Below are positions 26,621-35,953 of a DNA stretch of 64,000 nucleotides, piece by piece (within the stretch, counting starts at the first letter, position 1; each line of letters opens with the position of its first letter). The stretch covers positions 868,001-932,000 of the forward strand of contig NZ_CP062788.1 of the NCBI RefSeq assembly GCF_025136295.1, in the 5' to 3' direction. The DNA is from Aestuariispira ectoiniformans. GTDB lineage: Bacteria > Pseudomonadota > Alphaproteobacteria > UBA8366 > Aestuariispiraceae. The position numbers were made by a program, and so were the translations under genes. The notes under the pieces were generated by a model. That model ran no database searches and was not told where the DNA came from. It saw nothing but the letters and a program-made list of their open reading frames with translations.

Positions 26621-28160
26621 GGGCCTTCCCTGGAAAATCGGGCGTTGTATGGTCTTGCATGGCCTTTTCCTTCGCCATCTGCTTTTTCCGGTCCCGCAGA
26701 AGGACCCAGACAACAACGGGGGTTGCGACGAACAGGCCGAGGGCCAGCGGATGATCCAGGATGGCCCCCGGGTTCATGCGCATCAGGATGATCGACTGGC
26801 GGGCGGAAAGCTCGATGATCGGGCCGAGAACCAGCCCGATGGCAAAGCAGACAATCGAGATGTCGAGCTTGCGCATCACATATCCGAGCAGGCCAAAGCC
26901 CAGCATCAGCCAGACGGCGAACAAGGACCGCTGGGACAGGTAGACGCCGACCAGGCAGAGCATCAGGACAACCGGGTAGATCACCTGGGCGGGCACCAGG
27001 GCGATCTTGGCGAATAACCGCAGGCCAATACTGCCGATGGCGATGACGAGTATATTTCCCATGATCATCGCTGCGAACAGCCCATAGACCAGTTCCGGAT
27101 TGCGCGTGAAAATCATTGGCCCCAGGGCGATGCCGTGAATAAGAAAGGCCCCGACTAGCAAGGCTGCCGACAGATTGCCGGGAATCCCCAGGGTTAACAG
27201 GGGGATAAGGTTGGCCCCGCAAACGGCTGAATTGGCGCTTTCCGTGGCGGCGATCCCTTCGATCGCACCGGTTCCAAGCGCCTCGGGTTTTTGGGAAAAC
27301 CGCTTTGTCGCGGTGTAGCTGATAAAGGCAGCCAATGTGGAGCCCAGTCCGGGGATTGCGCCGATTACGGTGCCAATTCCTGCCCCCCTCAACAGCGTTG
27401 CCCGAACCGCCCACATTTCGGAAAACCGGATACCCTCGTCTGAGACAGCATCGATGTCCGGTTGGATGGGGCTGCCTTGTGATGCGGTATGCCGTTCTTC
27501 CATGCGCATGACGATTTCCGGCACTGCCAGCACACCGATGGCCACGGCCACCAGGGGCAGGCCGTCCAGCAGTTCAACGGAACCGAAGGTGAGCCGGGGG
27601 GAGGCGGTTTCCGGGTCCAGACCGACCGTCGCCAGAAACGCCCCCAGAACGGCAGCGAAAATACCTTTCAACAGGGATGACCCGGACAGCGCCGCAATCA
27701 CCGACAGGGACAATACCAGGAAGGCGGCAATCTCTACCGGACCGGCCTTAAGCGCCACTACCGCCAGCGCCGGTGCAGAGGTGATCAGGACAAGGTCCGA
27801 ACAGGTATCGCCGAAGGCGGAAGAAAACAGGGCGGTTTGCAGGGCTTTCTTGGCCTTGCCGCGGCGGGCGAGGGGATGGCCGTCCAATGTGGTGGCTGCC
27901 GAATGAGGTTCACCCGGTGTGTTCAGCATGATCGCGCCGATGGCGCCGCCATATCCGCCCCCTTTCATGACCCCCACCAGCATGGCGATCCCCGCCAGCG
28001 GTGACATGGACATGGTCAGCGGAACCGCGATTGCGATGGCCATCGGCGCATTCAGGCCGGGAATGGCCCCGACGATGATGCCGATGGACACGCCGCCCGC
28101 AACGGCCAGGAATGTCCAAAGCGACATCGCGTCAATCATGCCTGAGAGGATCTGATCCAT
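26598..28160 (-). CDS. tctA: Tripartite tricarboxylate transporter, large membrane subunit
   Basis: This is a 520-residue integral membrane protein of the TctA family. The N-terminal GIIVGAIPGLNAPMAIAIAVP and the internal GTVIGAIPGLGSTLAAFISY are the two duplicated TTT signatures. About 11-12 helices are visible. It forms a solute-binding-protein-dependent secondary transporter with TctB and TctC for carboxylates. The ligand is not evident. Confidence 0.93.
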   Translation of the reverse strand: MDQILSGMIDAMSLWTFLAVAGGVSIGIIVGAIPGLNAPMAIAIAVPLTMSMSPLAGIAMLVGVMKGGGYGGAIGAIMLNTPGEPHSAATTLDGHPLARRGKAKKALQTALFSSAFGDTCSDLVLITSAPALAVVALKAGPVEIAAFLVLSLSVIAALSGSSLLKGIFAAVLGAFLATVGLDPETASPRLTFGSVELLDGLPLVAVAIGVLAVPEIVMRMEERHTASQGSPIQPDIDAVSDEGIRFSEMWAVRATLLRGAGIGTVIGAIPGLGSTLAAFISYTATKRFSQKPEALGTGAIEGIAATESANSAVCGANLIPLLTLGIPGNLSAALLVGAFLIHGIALGPMIFTRNPELVYGLFAAMIMGNILVIAIGSIGLRLFAKIALVPAQVIYPVVLMLCLVGVYLSQRSLFAVWLMLGFGLLGYVMRKLDISIVCFAIGLVLGPIIELSARQSIILMRMNPGAILDHPLALGLFVATPVVVWVLLRDRKKQMAKEKAMQDHTTPDFPGKAHGLDPHP

Positions 28161-28172
28161 GGATGTGGTCCC

Positions 28173-28673
28173 TCAGGGCATCGGAATGTGAAAGACGAAC
28201 CAGGACATTGCGTAGATGGAGGCGGGCGTCGCCACGGCATTGATAAAAAGGGTACGCAGGCGGACCTGGCCATGTATCAGGGTGAAGACGACAACAGCCG
28301 GTGGAACGGCGACCCAGAACCCTGCATAGGGAACCTGGCTGAGACCACCGACTTCGCCCATGGTCCACAACATGGCGGCGCATGTGCCGACGACGATGCA
28401 GAGATGCCCCATATTCGACCAGGTCAGGGCGGCCCTTTCCCGGCTTTGCCCGTCTCTCCGGGAAACAGGCAGAAAGGCCCGGCAGTTGCGGGCGGCCATC
28501 AGGCTTCCGAGAAGGAACATTAGTCCGGCCAACAACTTTGGCACAAAGCTCGGCGGCAGGCCGTAGGCACCGGCATCGTTGATTTCAAACGGGATCACCC
28601 AGAAGAAGAGGGTGATGCCGGCCGTGGCGATTACCACCCCCAGGACGGCATCGGTACGCGATTTCATTTCCAT
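28173..28673 (-). CDS. tctB: Tripartite tricarboxylate transporter, small membrane subunit
   Basis: The 166-residue protein has four hydrophobic helices and fits the TctB family. Start ATG 28673 follows a GGAGAG site. Longer readings lack one. It lies between the binding protein and TctA genes in the standard C-B-A order. Confidence 0.85.
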   Translation of the reverse strand: MEMKSRTDAVLGVVIATAGITLFFWVIPFEINDAGAYGLPPSFVPKLLAGLMFLLGSLMAARNCRAFLPVSRRDGQSRERAALTWSNMGHLCIVVGTCAAMLWTMGEVGGLSQVPYAGFWVAVPPAVVVFTLIHGQVRLRTLFINAVATPASIYAMSWFVFHIPMP

Positions 28674-28722
28674 TGTCTCTCCGTGGTCCGGGCTGATCCT
28701 TTCAGGCAGAGGCCTGCGGCGT

Positions 28723-29664
28723 TCATTTCTCTTCAACCGCTTTCTTCAGCGCCGTGAAGTCTGTTCGCTGTTTGCGGATTGCCGCATCCAACTGGTCGCC
28801 ATCCAGAAAGACCTCGCTGCCCCGGAAACTGTTACGGACGAAATCCACATATTTGGGTGTGCTGGATGCTTTTCTGAGCGCCTCGGTCCAGACTTTCCGG
28901 ACCTCCGGGTCCATATTGGCCGGTCCGAAGAAAACCGAATAATTCTCGGAATAGACGCCATAGCCGAGGTCGATCAGGGACGGGACTTCCGGCAATTCCT
29001 TGATGCCGTCCGGGAAGGATGTCGCCATAACTTTCAGCGCGCCTTCCTCATGCATGGGAATGGCATTCGATCCGGAATAGGCGAGGTCCACGTAACCGCC
29101 CAGCACCGCCTGGCGGGCCCCGGCCCCTCCCTTTGTCGGCACGATGTTGATCGCCAGGCCTTCCTTCTTGCCGATATATTCCATCAGCATCCGGTCCAGT
29201 GGTAGGATGGACGCGTAATTCAGCCAACCGCGCTTTTTGGCGAGGGCGATCATGCCTTTGAAGTCCTTGAATTCGGCATTTGGCGGGCTGACGAAAACGC
29301 TTCGCGAGCCATGGGTTGCGGCGATCTGTGTAAAGTCGTCGATATCGAAGGAGACCTGGCCCAGCATCGGGTCGAAGCTGAATGTGGTGGCAACCGCAAA
29401 GCCGATTGTATAGCCATCTGCGGGCAGGGATTTTATCCGGGCTGCGGCAACACCGCCTCCGGCGCCAGGGACATTCTGGACGATGACCGTCTGCCCCAAT
29501 GTCTTCTCCAGGTCTGCTGCCAGGATGCGGGCGGCCGCGTCGCTGCCGCCGCCGGCGCGGAAGCCGACGAATATGGTGACAGGTCTGTCCGGAAAGGAAC
29601 CGGTTGCATGCGCGATTGCCGGCAAAGCCGTGATCAGCGCACAAATTATCATCAGCGTTCGCAT
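28723..29664 (-). CDS. tctC: Tripartite tricarboxylate transporter binding protein (TctC/Bug family)
   Basis: The 313-residue periplasmic protein has a signal peptide (MRTLMIICALITALPAIAHA) and the Bug motif FPDRPVTIFVGFRAGGGSD. GYTIGFA follows, as in receptors for carboxylates. ATG 29664 is preceded by GGGAGG. It is the first gene of the tctCBA operon, divergent from a LysR regulator likely to control it. Confidence 0.92.
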   Translation of the reverse strand: MRTLMIICALITALPAIAHATGSFPDRPVTIFVGFRAGGGSDAAARILAADLEKTLGQTVIVQNVPGAGGGVAAARIKSLPADGYTIGFAVATTFSFDPMLGQVSFDIDDFTQIAATHGSRSVFVSPPNAEFKDFKGMIALAKKRGWLNYASILPLDRMLMEYIGKKEGLAINIVPTKGGAGARQAVLGGYVDLAYSGSNAIPMHEEGALKVMATSFPDGIKELPEVPSLIDLGYGVYSENYSVFFGPANMDPEVRKVWTEALRKASSTPKYVDFVRNSFRGSEVFLDGDQLDAAIRKQRTDFTALKKAVEEK

Positions 29665-29805
29665 TGCTGCCTCCCCCTGCGAGTTAAAAGATTGCAACTC
29701 TTGGATGGTCGCTGATTAAAAATTACTCGTTAATTTTGAAGCTATTAAATATAATCTCGTGATATTCGTTAGTATGAAACGTTATGGCGGTAGCATCGTA
29801 GGCCC

Positions 29806-30792
29806 ATGGAATTTAAACATCTCCGTAGTTTTCTGAGAGTTCTTGAGCTGGGTAGTTTTTCGCGCGCCGCCGAGGACCTGAACATTGTTCAACCTGCCTT
29901 GAGCCAGCACATCAAGAAGCTGGAAGAGAAGCTGAACGAGCGGCTGTTCGACCGGACCTCCGTTGGCGCAACGCCAACCCCGGTGGGGCGAAAACTGGCC
30001 GAATATGCCCGGCTTATCCTGGATACTGCGGCGCGGGCCGATGCGGAAATCCGGGGCCAGCGTGAGCATCCTTTCGGTGATGTGACGGTTGGCCTTCCCA
30101 GTTCGCTATGCCCCTTCCTGTCCTTCCCCCTCATCGAGCGGGCCTCCATCCTTTATCCGGACATAAAGTTGATGATTGTGGAAAACATGAGCGGTAGTCT
30201 GGAATATGCGCTTGAGCATCAGATGCTGGATATCGCGGTTTTGTTCGACCGGGAGGCGACCCAGAAGTTTTCATCCGAGCCGATGATCCGGGAAAAGCTG
30301 CATGTGATCGGCCCGGCGGACAGTTTCGAGAATTTCCCGGAAGAATTTCCCGCCCAGAGGCTGTCAGGGCTGCCATTGGTTTCGACGATCCCGCCGCATG
30401 GGCTGCGGGCGCTGATTGACCGCTGGCAGGGGGACAACAAGATTGCCCTGAACATTGCGTTAGAGGTGGACTCCGCCTCCACGATCCTGCAACTGGTTGA
30501 ACGCAAAAACTATTTCTCGATTGTACCGTCCACGGCGATCCTTGAGAAAAAGCAAAGCAGCGCAATCGAAAGCCGCCCGATCGGCTTTCCCTCCTTCATC
30601 CGCGAAGCCTGTCTGTGCACCACGACGGTCCTGCCGTTCAGCTATGCCCGGGAGGCTATTGCGGCCCTTATCAAGATTCTGGTCTATGAACAGGCCACGC
30701 AGGGAAACTGGGAAGGCAAACTTCTCCTGGGGTCCCAACCGCCCGTCGTCGCAACGGAAAAGACAACGGCAGGCGGCACAACCGTCTTGTAG
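29806..30792 (+). CDS. LysR-family transcriptional regulator
   Basis: The 328-residue protein has the N-terminal helix-turn-helix (MEFKHLRSFLRVLELGSFSR, about 1-60) and a substrate-binding domain. It is transcribed away from tctC, with a 141-base AT-rich gap between them that contains CGTTA repeats at 29728, 29767 and 29780. It probably regulates carboxylate uptake. The inducer is unknown. Confidence 0.88.
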   Translation: MEFKHLRSFLRVLELGSFSRAAEDLNIVQPALSQHIKKLEEKLNERLFDRTSVGATPTPVGRKLAEYARLILDTAARADAEIRGQREHPFGDVTVGLPSSLCPFLSFPLIERASILYPDIKLMIVENMSGSLEYALEHQMLDIAVLFDREATQKFSSEPMIREKLHVIGPADSFENFPEEFPAQRLSGLPLVSTIPPHGLRALIDRWQGDNKIALNIALEVDSASTILQLVERKNYFSIVPSTAILEKKQSSAIESRPIGFPSFIREACLCTTTVLPFSYAREAIAALIKILVYEQATQGNWEGKLLLGSQPPVVATEKTTAGGTTVL

Positions 30793-30813
30793 ACTGTGCG
30801 TTCGGTGTTGGGA

Positions 30814-31326
30814 TTAATGGATGGATGCCAAAGGGGCGTTGGCCCCGGGGTCCATGACCAGTTTAATCCTTTCCGGGCAAAGCTTTCCCTTCTGTCGCAG
30901 GAAATCGTCCAGCAGCCGCGCCGAGGCAGCGAGGTCGCCATATAGCCCGGTTGCCGTTTCCGCAAGGAATGTGGACAGGGAGGAAGACATGTCCTTGCCA
31001 CGGCAGGCGCTTGCCACGTCTTCCACGATATTCAGCAGGATTTCAGGGCTGGACACATCGACAATCTCATAAGTGTCAAAGGCCAGATCCCCGGCATGGC
31101 GCTGCAGGACCCGCACAAGACGTCTAGTGGCAGGAGACACCGCGCCGTTCGCGGAATAGGTCACGAATTTGACGCAGGACGCGGACCCGATGGCGGCGAT
31201 GATGTCTTCCGCGCTGATTGCGATGCGGACATTATGCCGGTGTTCGTCGGGATGCATCCGGGCTGCCAGACTGAAAAGAATGTCGTGGCAGACAGGGTGG
31301 TCTTCCAGGGTAACCAGCAAATCCAT
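30814..31326 (-). CDS. Unknown protein, last gene of the biosynthesis-like cluster
   Basis: The 170-residue product is not recognised. It is soluble, with no signal peptide, and starts MDLLVTLEDHPVCHDILFSL. A pattern of alternating beta and alpha segments is visible. It stops 22 bases from the convergent LysR gene and starts 11 bases after the HlyD-like gene, so it is co-transcribed with the cluster. Confidence 0.7.
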   Translation of the reverse strand: MDLLVTLEDHPVCHDILFSLAARMHPDEHRHNVRIAISAEDIIAAIGSASCVKFVTYSANGAVSPATRRLVRVLQRHAGDLAFDTYEIVDVSSPEILLNIVEDVASACRGKDMSSSLSTFLAETATGLYGDLAASARLLDDFLRQKGKLCPERIKLVMDPGANAPLASIH

Positions 31327-31337
31327 GACCGGCCCCG

Positions 31338-32546
31338 TTATGAGTCAGAGGTGACGATGGCGGTTACACCGGCACCGCAGAAGGCCTGTTGCCGCAACCA
31401 GTCATTGCTGTCGATATCCACCAGCAGCGATGCGATTTTCACCGGCAACTGACGCCTGACAAGGTCAATCGGGGGGATCGGCATCGGGCTTCCGATCTGA
31501 ACCCGGTCCACATTCTGCCTGATCGCGCGCACTGTGCCGGTTACCGCCTCGTCGGCCCCTTTGAAGCGGACATGGACCTTCCTGCCGACGCTGAATTCAT
31601 CCACATGCTTTTGATAGATATAGGCCTCGACCCAGACATTGTCGCATTTCAACGTGGTGAAAAGCAGCTCTCCGCCTTCGGTCACCGCCTGACCATAGGA
31701 ATGGATTTCCCAGACCCTTTCGCGCCCGCTGGCCGTGAACTGCAGGTTGGCGACCTGCCCGTAGAGCGTTTCATAGGCGTGGTAGAGTTCTTCGGCGGTT
31801 TTGATGTCATTATTGGTGGAGATGATGCTGTTGTTCAGATAGCGGTTTCTTTCCACATATTCATTCACCCGCGACAGGTAATAATTGAAGACCTGGCTTT
31901 CCTCATATTGGAGGCCCTGTTCCATGGCACGGCGGTTCCAGTCATTGATCTTGCTCTGGATGTTGAGCGCCTTCACTTCCTGAACACTGGCCAGGTAATT
32001 GGTTTCATCATCCTGCAGGACTGAATCGGAAATGATCTTTTTCACGTTCAGGCTGCGGCTGCGGTTGTAGTCGTCTTTTTGCCGGTTGAGCAGAATCCTT
32101 TTCCGTTCGGTCTGGACGCGGATCAACTCATTCTCAAGCTTGGCCACCTTGCTGGAAATCTCGACGGATTGGTCGTATTTGTCGCGGTAATGTTTGATAT
32201 GGCTGGTGTTCAGTTTCTTTTCGTTGTCGATGCTTTTGAGCTGGTTCCGGGCGTCGGCGATCTGGTTTTTAACTTCCAGCATCCGGGTTTTGAGGCCCAG
32301 GACGCCGGGGTCGGATTCCGGTACGACAATCTTGCCGAAGATGTCTCCGGCCTGGAACTCCTCATCGCTGACGAGGCGTTTGCTCGGCTCCCAGGCCCCA
32401 ACGGCATTGGCTTTATATTCCACCACTTCGATGTTGACGAAAGCCTCCACACTTTCGGCGCCTTCCATTGCGTCATGCGCGAAATAGGCCCCTGCACCCA
32501 GCAGGACAACGGCGGCGGCGGCGTATAATTTCTTCATGGTTCTCAC
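31338..32546 (-). CDS. HlyD-like membrane fusion/adaptor protein
   Basis: The 402-residue protein has an N-terminal membrane anchor (about 5-22), a long coiled-coil hairpin (about 95-265, rich in Lys, Glu, Asn, Gln) and flanking lipoyl/barrel-like parts. This is the shape of HlyD/EmrA periplasmic adaptors. No membrane pump or outer-membrane partner is adjacent. The MFS gene at 45811 is the nearest candidate, by analogy with EmrAB. It overlaps the YrdC-like gene by four bases, so it belongs to the same operon. Confidence 0.7.
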   Translation of the reverse strand: MRTMKKLYAAAAVVLLGAGAYFAHDAMEGAESVEAFVNIEVVEYKANAVGAWEPSKRLVSDEEFQAGDIFGKIVVPESDPGVLGLKTRMLEVKNQIADARNQLKSIDNEKKLNTSHIKHYRDKYDQSVEISSKVAKLENELIRVQTERKRILLNRQKDDYNRSRSLNVKKIISDSVLQDDETNYLASVQEVKALNIQSKINDWNRRAMEQGLQYEESQVFNYYLSRVNEYVERNRYLNNSIISTNNDIKTAEELYHAYETLYGQVANLQFTASGRERVWEIHSYGQAVTEGGELLFTTLKCDNVWVEAYIYQKHVDEFSVGRKVHVRFKGADEAVTGTVRAIRQNVDRVQIGSPMPIPPIDLVRRQLPVKIASLLVDIDSNDWLRQQAFCGAGVTAIVTSDS

Positions 32547-33298
32547 TCATGTGTTTGCAGCATTGCGGGGCTGTCATTCACAGCGGTCACCACACTGTTG
32601 ACCCGCTCCTCGAACCCGGCGCTGTAGGCGTCGGTATCCAGGTTCAGGTTCGGGAAAAATTGCTGGATTTTCTCAACCGGCACCCAGCCCTTGCGCACCA
32701 GCCAGGGCTCGCCCTGTGTGAAATCCACAAGCGTGTTCACCCTGTCGGTATGTTCCGCAAAGGCCTGGGCGACTGTCGGCCCGCCATCCAGGATCAGGTC
32801 CACCTTGTCGCCGATATCCTCCATGGCTTTGTCAAGCGACACGAAGATATTGCCCTGACCGGAAATATTGGCGGATGTACCGGCCAACGGCTTTCCGTAT
32901 TCCTTGACCAGCGGTCCGAAATTTCTGTCGGAACTGATCGTGATCGCCAGGGTCGGCAGTCCGCTGACCAGTTCCCGTGGAAACGGGTATTTGTGGCGGA
33001 ATATCATGGCAATCTCGCCTGGGAACAGGGAATCCAGGGCGTATTGCGACACCCAATCAGGGATATGGACATATTGGCCGATGTCGGAAGTGTCCGGCAG
33101 GGCGACCGAAAGCGGCCCGGTCTGGCGGCGTTTTTTTACGTCGAATACGCGCCGCACGGCGTCCCTGTTGGTGGCGTCGCACACAAGGATGTAATTGGTT
33201 ACGGAAGGGGTGATAACCAATCCCCCTTCCGACAGCACCTGGACGGCCCGTTCCAGAAACGGGCCGCTGGTGCTCAGGATCGGTGTCGTATCAGGCAA
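32543..33298 (-). CDS. YrdC/Sua5-like protein (first of two)
   Basis: The about 251-residue product has the YrdC nucleotide-binding pattern: a start-of-domain GGLVITPSVTNYILVCDATN, KKRRQTGPLSVALP and the TSANISG motif near residue 165. Sua5/TsaC enzymes make threonylcarbamoyl-AMP from threonine, bicarbonate and ATP for tRNA modification. A copy inside a metabolic cluster suggests that carbamoyl-AMP-like chemistry is used for something else. I place the start at TTG 33298, overlapping the previous gene's stop by 8 bases, as no ATG fits. The domain is clear and the start is less so. Confidence 0.75.
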   Translation of the reverse strand: MPDTTPILSTSGPFLERAVQVLSEGGLVITPSVTNYILVCDATNRDAVRRVFDVKKRRQTGPLSVALPDTSDIGQYVHIPDWVSQYALDSLFPGEIAMIFRHKYPFPRELVSGLPTLAITISSDRNFGPLVKEYGKPLAGTSANISGQGNIFVSLDKAMEDIGDKVDLILDGGPTVAQAFAEHTDRVNTLVDFTQGEPWLVRKGWVPVEKIQQFFPNLNLDTDAYSAGFEERVNSVVTAVNDSPAMLQTHE

Positions 33299-34472
33299 GT
33301 TCCAGCTTCTCCTGCTTCTTCTGATAGGATTCGACGGTCTCTTTCTTGATCCCGTAGAATTCCATGGCGTTGTTGCAAAGAATTCCCTTCTTGGCCGTAT
33401 CCGACACATCCGTGCGCCGTCTCAGGTCGATAAAGGAATGGGACATGCCGCCGTCTTCTTCATGGGCGTGCGGGAAATCCTGCCCGCCGAGCAGGCGATC
33501 GGGACCCAGTGTCTTGAGCAGGTCGGGAAGGTTGTCCTCGTCGCCACCCGCTCCGAAATAGATCGGGCATTCCTGCAGGTAGTATTCCGGGTCCTTGAGG
33601 GCGGGCCAGGGGTGGGCGGCTGCCGTACCCTTCCAGGCGGTCATCCGCTTGAAAGCCACCGGGAACCAGTCGATGCCGCCTTCGACCAGGGCCACCTTCA
33701 GGGCCGGGAAACGGTCATAGATGCCGCCGCCGACAAAGCTGAACAAGCCCATCACAAGGCAGAAATCGACGCCGATACACACACCCGCCGCCGGGCTGTC
33801 ACAGGATCGCATCAGGGAATCATGGCCCCAACCGAGGTGACAGCAGATCGGAATCTGGAGATGTTCCGCCACTTTCCAGAAGGGGTCGAACTGGCGTTCA
33901 TGCAAGAAGGTGTCGCCCGCCGTGCCCAGCAGCATGACACCGGATGCCCCCAGGGAATGCGCCCGCTTCATTTCCTCCACGGCCGCTGGAACATCCCGGA
34001 TCGGCACGGTTGCGATCCAGCGCAGACGGCCGCCGGATTCTGCCGCACGTTCGGCAATATAATCATTGTAGCTGCGCATCAGCGCCAGTTCGTATTGCAG
34101 GTCCTTGGTCAGGTTCTGCAGGAACACCGTCGGGTAGACCACATGCACATCCACACCGCCGCGGTCCATCGCCTGCAGGCGGGCCTCGGCGGTCATGATG
34201 GCCTGTTCCTCGATGGAGGCGTCCTTTTCCAAGGCAAAGGTAGAGAGAACCGGGCTGCCGTGGCAGGTGTGACCATGGCCCATGCGGCGGGGCATGATCT
34301 CCCCGTCGATGAACCAATGCACGTCCCGCTTCGGCCGGTCGGGAATGGTGTCGATCTTGACCGTCACCGGTTTGCGGGCCTTGAATTCTTCCGACATATA
34401 TTCCCAGACCGCAGGGTGTTCCTCGACATGGGTGTCGCTGTCAATGACGAGATCCGTTTTCAAATTTTCCAT
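33291..34472 (-). CDS. Amidohydrolase-family protein (ACMSD-like)
   Basis: The 393-residue protein fits amidohydrolase_2 (ACMSD/gamma-resorcylate decarboxylase type). The N-terminal DSDTHVEEHP supplies a metal site, the ICCHLGWGHDSL and GGIDWFP blocks follow, and GGQDFPHAHEEDGG lies near the C-terminus. Such enzymes decarboxylate or hydrolyse aromatic and enol acids using a metal. ATG 34472 is preceded by AGGGGATTTGAG. It sits between the heme-oxygenase-fold gene and YrdC-like gene. Confidence 0.85.
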   Translation of the reverse strand: MENLKTDLVIDSDTHVEEHPAVWEYMSEEFKARKPVTVKIDTIPDRPKRDVHWFIDGEIMPRRMGHGHTCHGSPVLSTFALEKDASIEEQAIMTAEARLQAMDRGGVDVHVVYPTVFLQNLTKDLQYELALMRSYNDYIAERAAESGGRLRWIATVPIRDVPAAVEEMKRAHSLGASGVMLLGTAGDTFLHERQFDPFWKVAEHLQIPICCHLGWGHDSLMRSCDSPAAGVCIGVDFCLVMGLFSFVGGGIYDRFPALKVALVEGGIDWFPVAFKRMTAWKGTAAAHPWPALKDPEYYLQECPIYFGAGGDEDNLPDLLKTLGPDRLLGGQDFPHAHEEDGGMSHSFIDLRRRTDVSDTAKKGILCNNAMEFYGIKKETVESYQKKQEKLELA

Positions 34473-34513
34473 CTCAAATCCCCTGTTCATTCATCGCTTG
34501 TGGGCTTGTAACG

Positions 34514-35233
34514 TCAGCCCGCGAGCCGTTGTTTTTCACCGGTCGGTTCTGTCGTGATGGCGTAGTAGTAGTCCTGCAGGTGGTTCCACTGGGTCATGAA
34601 ACGGTCGATGACCCGAAGCCCGTCCTGTTCCAGGTTTGGCAGGTCACTGCCTTCCTCTTCCATCAACACCCGTTCCGCATCGGCATGTTCGTCGTCACCG
34701 GCATGGACCTCGAACCACTCCAGGGCGTGATCGCTCAGGCCGAACTGATCTCTCAGCTTCTGGAGAACCTGGGTGATCACCTCCGCCGTCTGGCTTTCGC
34801 CCGCATACATGGCGGCGAGGACGACAACCGGATGTTCCGTCCAGCAGACATCCTTGATTTCGTCGACATAGCGCTGCACCGGGCCGCCCGGCGGGGTGTT
34901 GGCGATTTCCTCTTCCGTCGCCCCCATTTCCAGGGCAAACCGTTTCATCAGTTCGTAATGGGCGTCGCCGCCGGAACTGATGCTGGTTTCCTCGTCGATC
35001 AACTGATCCACCATGAACAGCCGGATGGCCCGGCTGTCCGTGCGGGCGTGCAAAATGGAAAAAATCGGAATCTGGAGATAGGTCTGGTGGTATTTCTGGA
35101 TTGCCCAGTTCTTCAGGCCTTCTCTGGTTGCCTGACCGCTAAGGACGAATTTCGTCCAGGAATGGTCCGTGTATTTCCGTCGCTGGATTTCGGCGTCGAA
35201 ACTGGCAAGAATGTCTTCGATCTTTTTACTCAT
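34514..35233 (-). CDS. Heme-oxygenase-fold oxidase (PqqC/CADD-like)
   Basis: The 239-residue all-helical protein resembles PqqC/TenA/CADD proteins. Candidate iron ligands in their usual order are E81/E82 (DEE), H92, E146 (AGES), H177 (EVHAGDDEH), D180 or D181 and H183. These enzymes use iron and oxygen for unusual oxidations in cofactor and natural-product synthesis. It overlaps the second YrdC-like gene by four bases (ATGA), so the two are coupled. The substrate is unknown. Confidence 0.8.
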   Translation of the reverse strand: MSKKIEDILASFDAEIQRRKYTDHSWTKFVLSGQATREGLKNWAIQKYHQTYLQIPIFSILHARTDSRAIRLFMVDQLIDEETSISSGGDAHYELMKRFALEMGATEEEIANTPPGGPVQRYVDEIKDVCWTEHPVVVLAAMYAGESQTAEVITQVLQKLRDQFGLSDHALEWFEVHAGDDEHADAERVLMEEEGSDLPNLEQDGLRVIDRFMTQWNHLQDYYYAITTEPTGEKQRLAG

Positions 35234-35943
35234 GATTTTCCCCCTTTGATTTTGGTGCGTAATTCGGCCAGCGGTTTTTGCAGTTCGTCGAAATTGACGC
35301 CGCGCCGCGCGACTTCCAGTGTCCGCAGGTCGATCATGGTCGTTGCCATGCGCTGTTCGTTCTCATAGCGGGCAACCCCGTGATCGATGAACAGATCCAC
35401 CCCCTTGGTCAGATCGTCGGGAAGCTCGTCCGGGCGATAGGAATTCCCCTTGCCGCTGACATTTCCGGATGATCCCGCCAACAGTTTTCCGTCGCGATAG
35501 GCACGTTCGACCAGGGCCTCCAGGAAGGCGCCTGCCTTCAGGAAAACCGCGACCGATTGTTCGAAGCTGGACTGTTTGCGCACGAATTCGGGCAGCGACA
35601 GCCAAAGCGGGCTTGTCTCGTCGAGGTCTGCGATCACCGAGATGGTGGTCCAGGTCATCTGTTCGGCGAGCCAGTCCAGGATGACAGGGTCGATACTTCC
35701 GCCGCTCAATTCCTGCAAAATGGTCAGGTCGCCGGGAACCACGCAGGGGTTCTGCCAGCTTCGGCCTTTGAGCGTATACATCCGCTTGATGGATTCTTCG
35801 GAATGCCCGACAAAGCCATAGCCGATATCGAGTTTGACCAGGGTGAGCCCGCCGTTCTCGATGACCTGATAGGCCTGCTCGAGCTCCGAGGCGGAGAAGG
35901 CTTCAGGATGTGCCTTTTCGGCGGTGTTAGCCATCGTATCCAT
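35230..35943 (-). CDS. YrdC/Sua5-like protein (second, divergent)
   Basis: The 237-residue product has GYGFVGHSEESIKRMYTLKG at its front, and GSSGNVSGKG, the counterpart of the YrdC TSAN motif, near residue 160. VDLRTLEVARRG lies near the end. It is clearly a relative of the gene at 32543 but far from it in sequence. The motif reads SGN instead of SAN. ATG 35943 follows AAGGAA. Two such proteins in one operon are unusual. Confidence 0.72.
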   Translation of the reverse strand: MDTMANTAEKAHPEAFSASELEQAYQVIENGGLTLVKLDIGYGFVGHSEESIKRMYTLKGRSWQNPCVVPGDLTILQELSGGSIDPVILDWLAEQMTWTTISVIADLDETSPLWLSLPEFVRKQSSFEQSVAVFLKAGAFLEALVERAYRDGKLLAGSSGNVSGKGNSYRPDELPDDLTKGVDLFIDHGVARYENEQRMATTMIDLRTLEVARRGVNFDELQKPLAELRTKIKGGKS

Positions 35944-35953
35944 ACTGGTTTCC

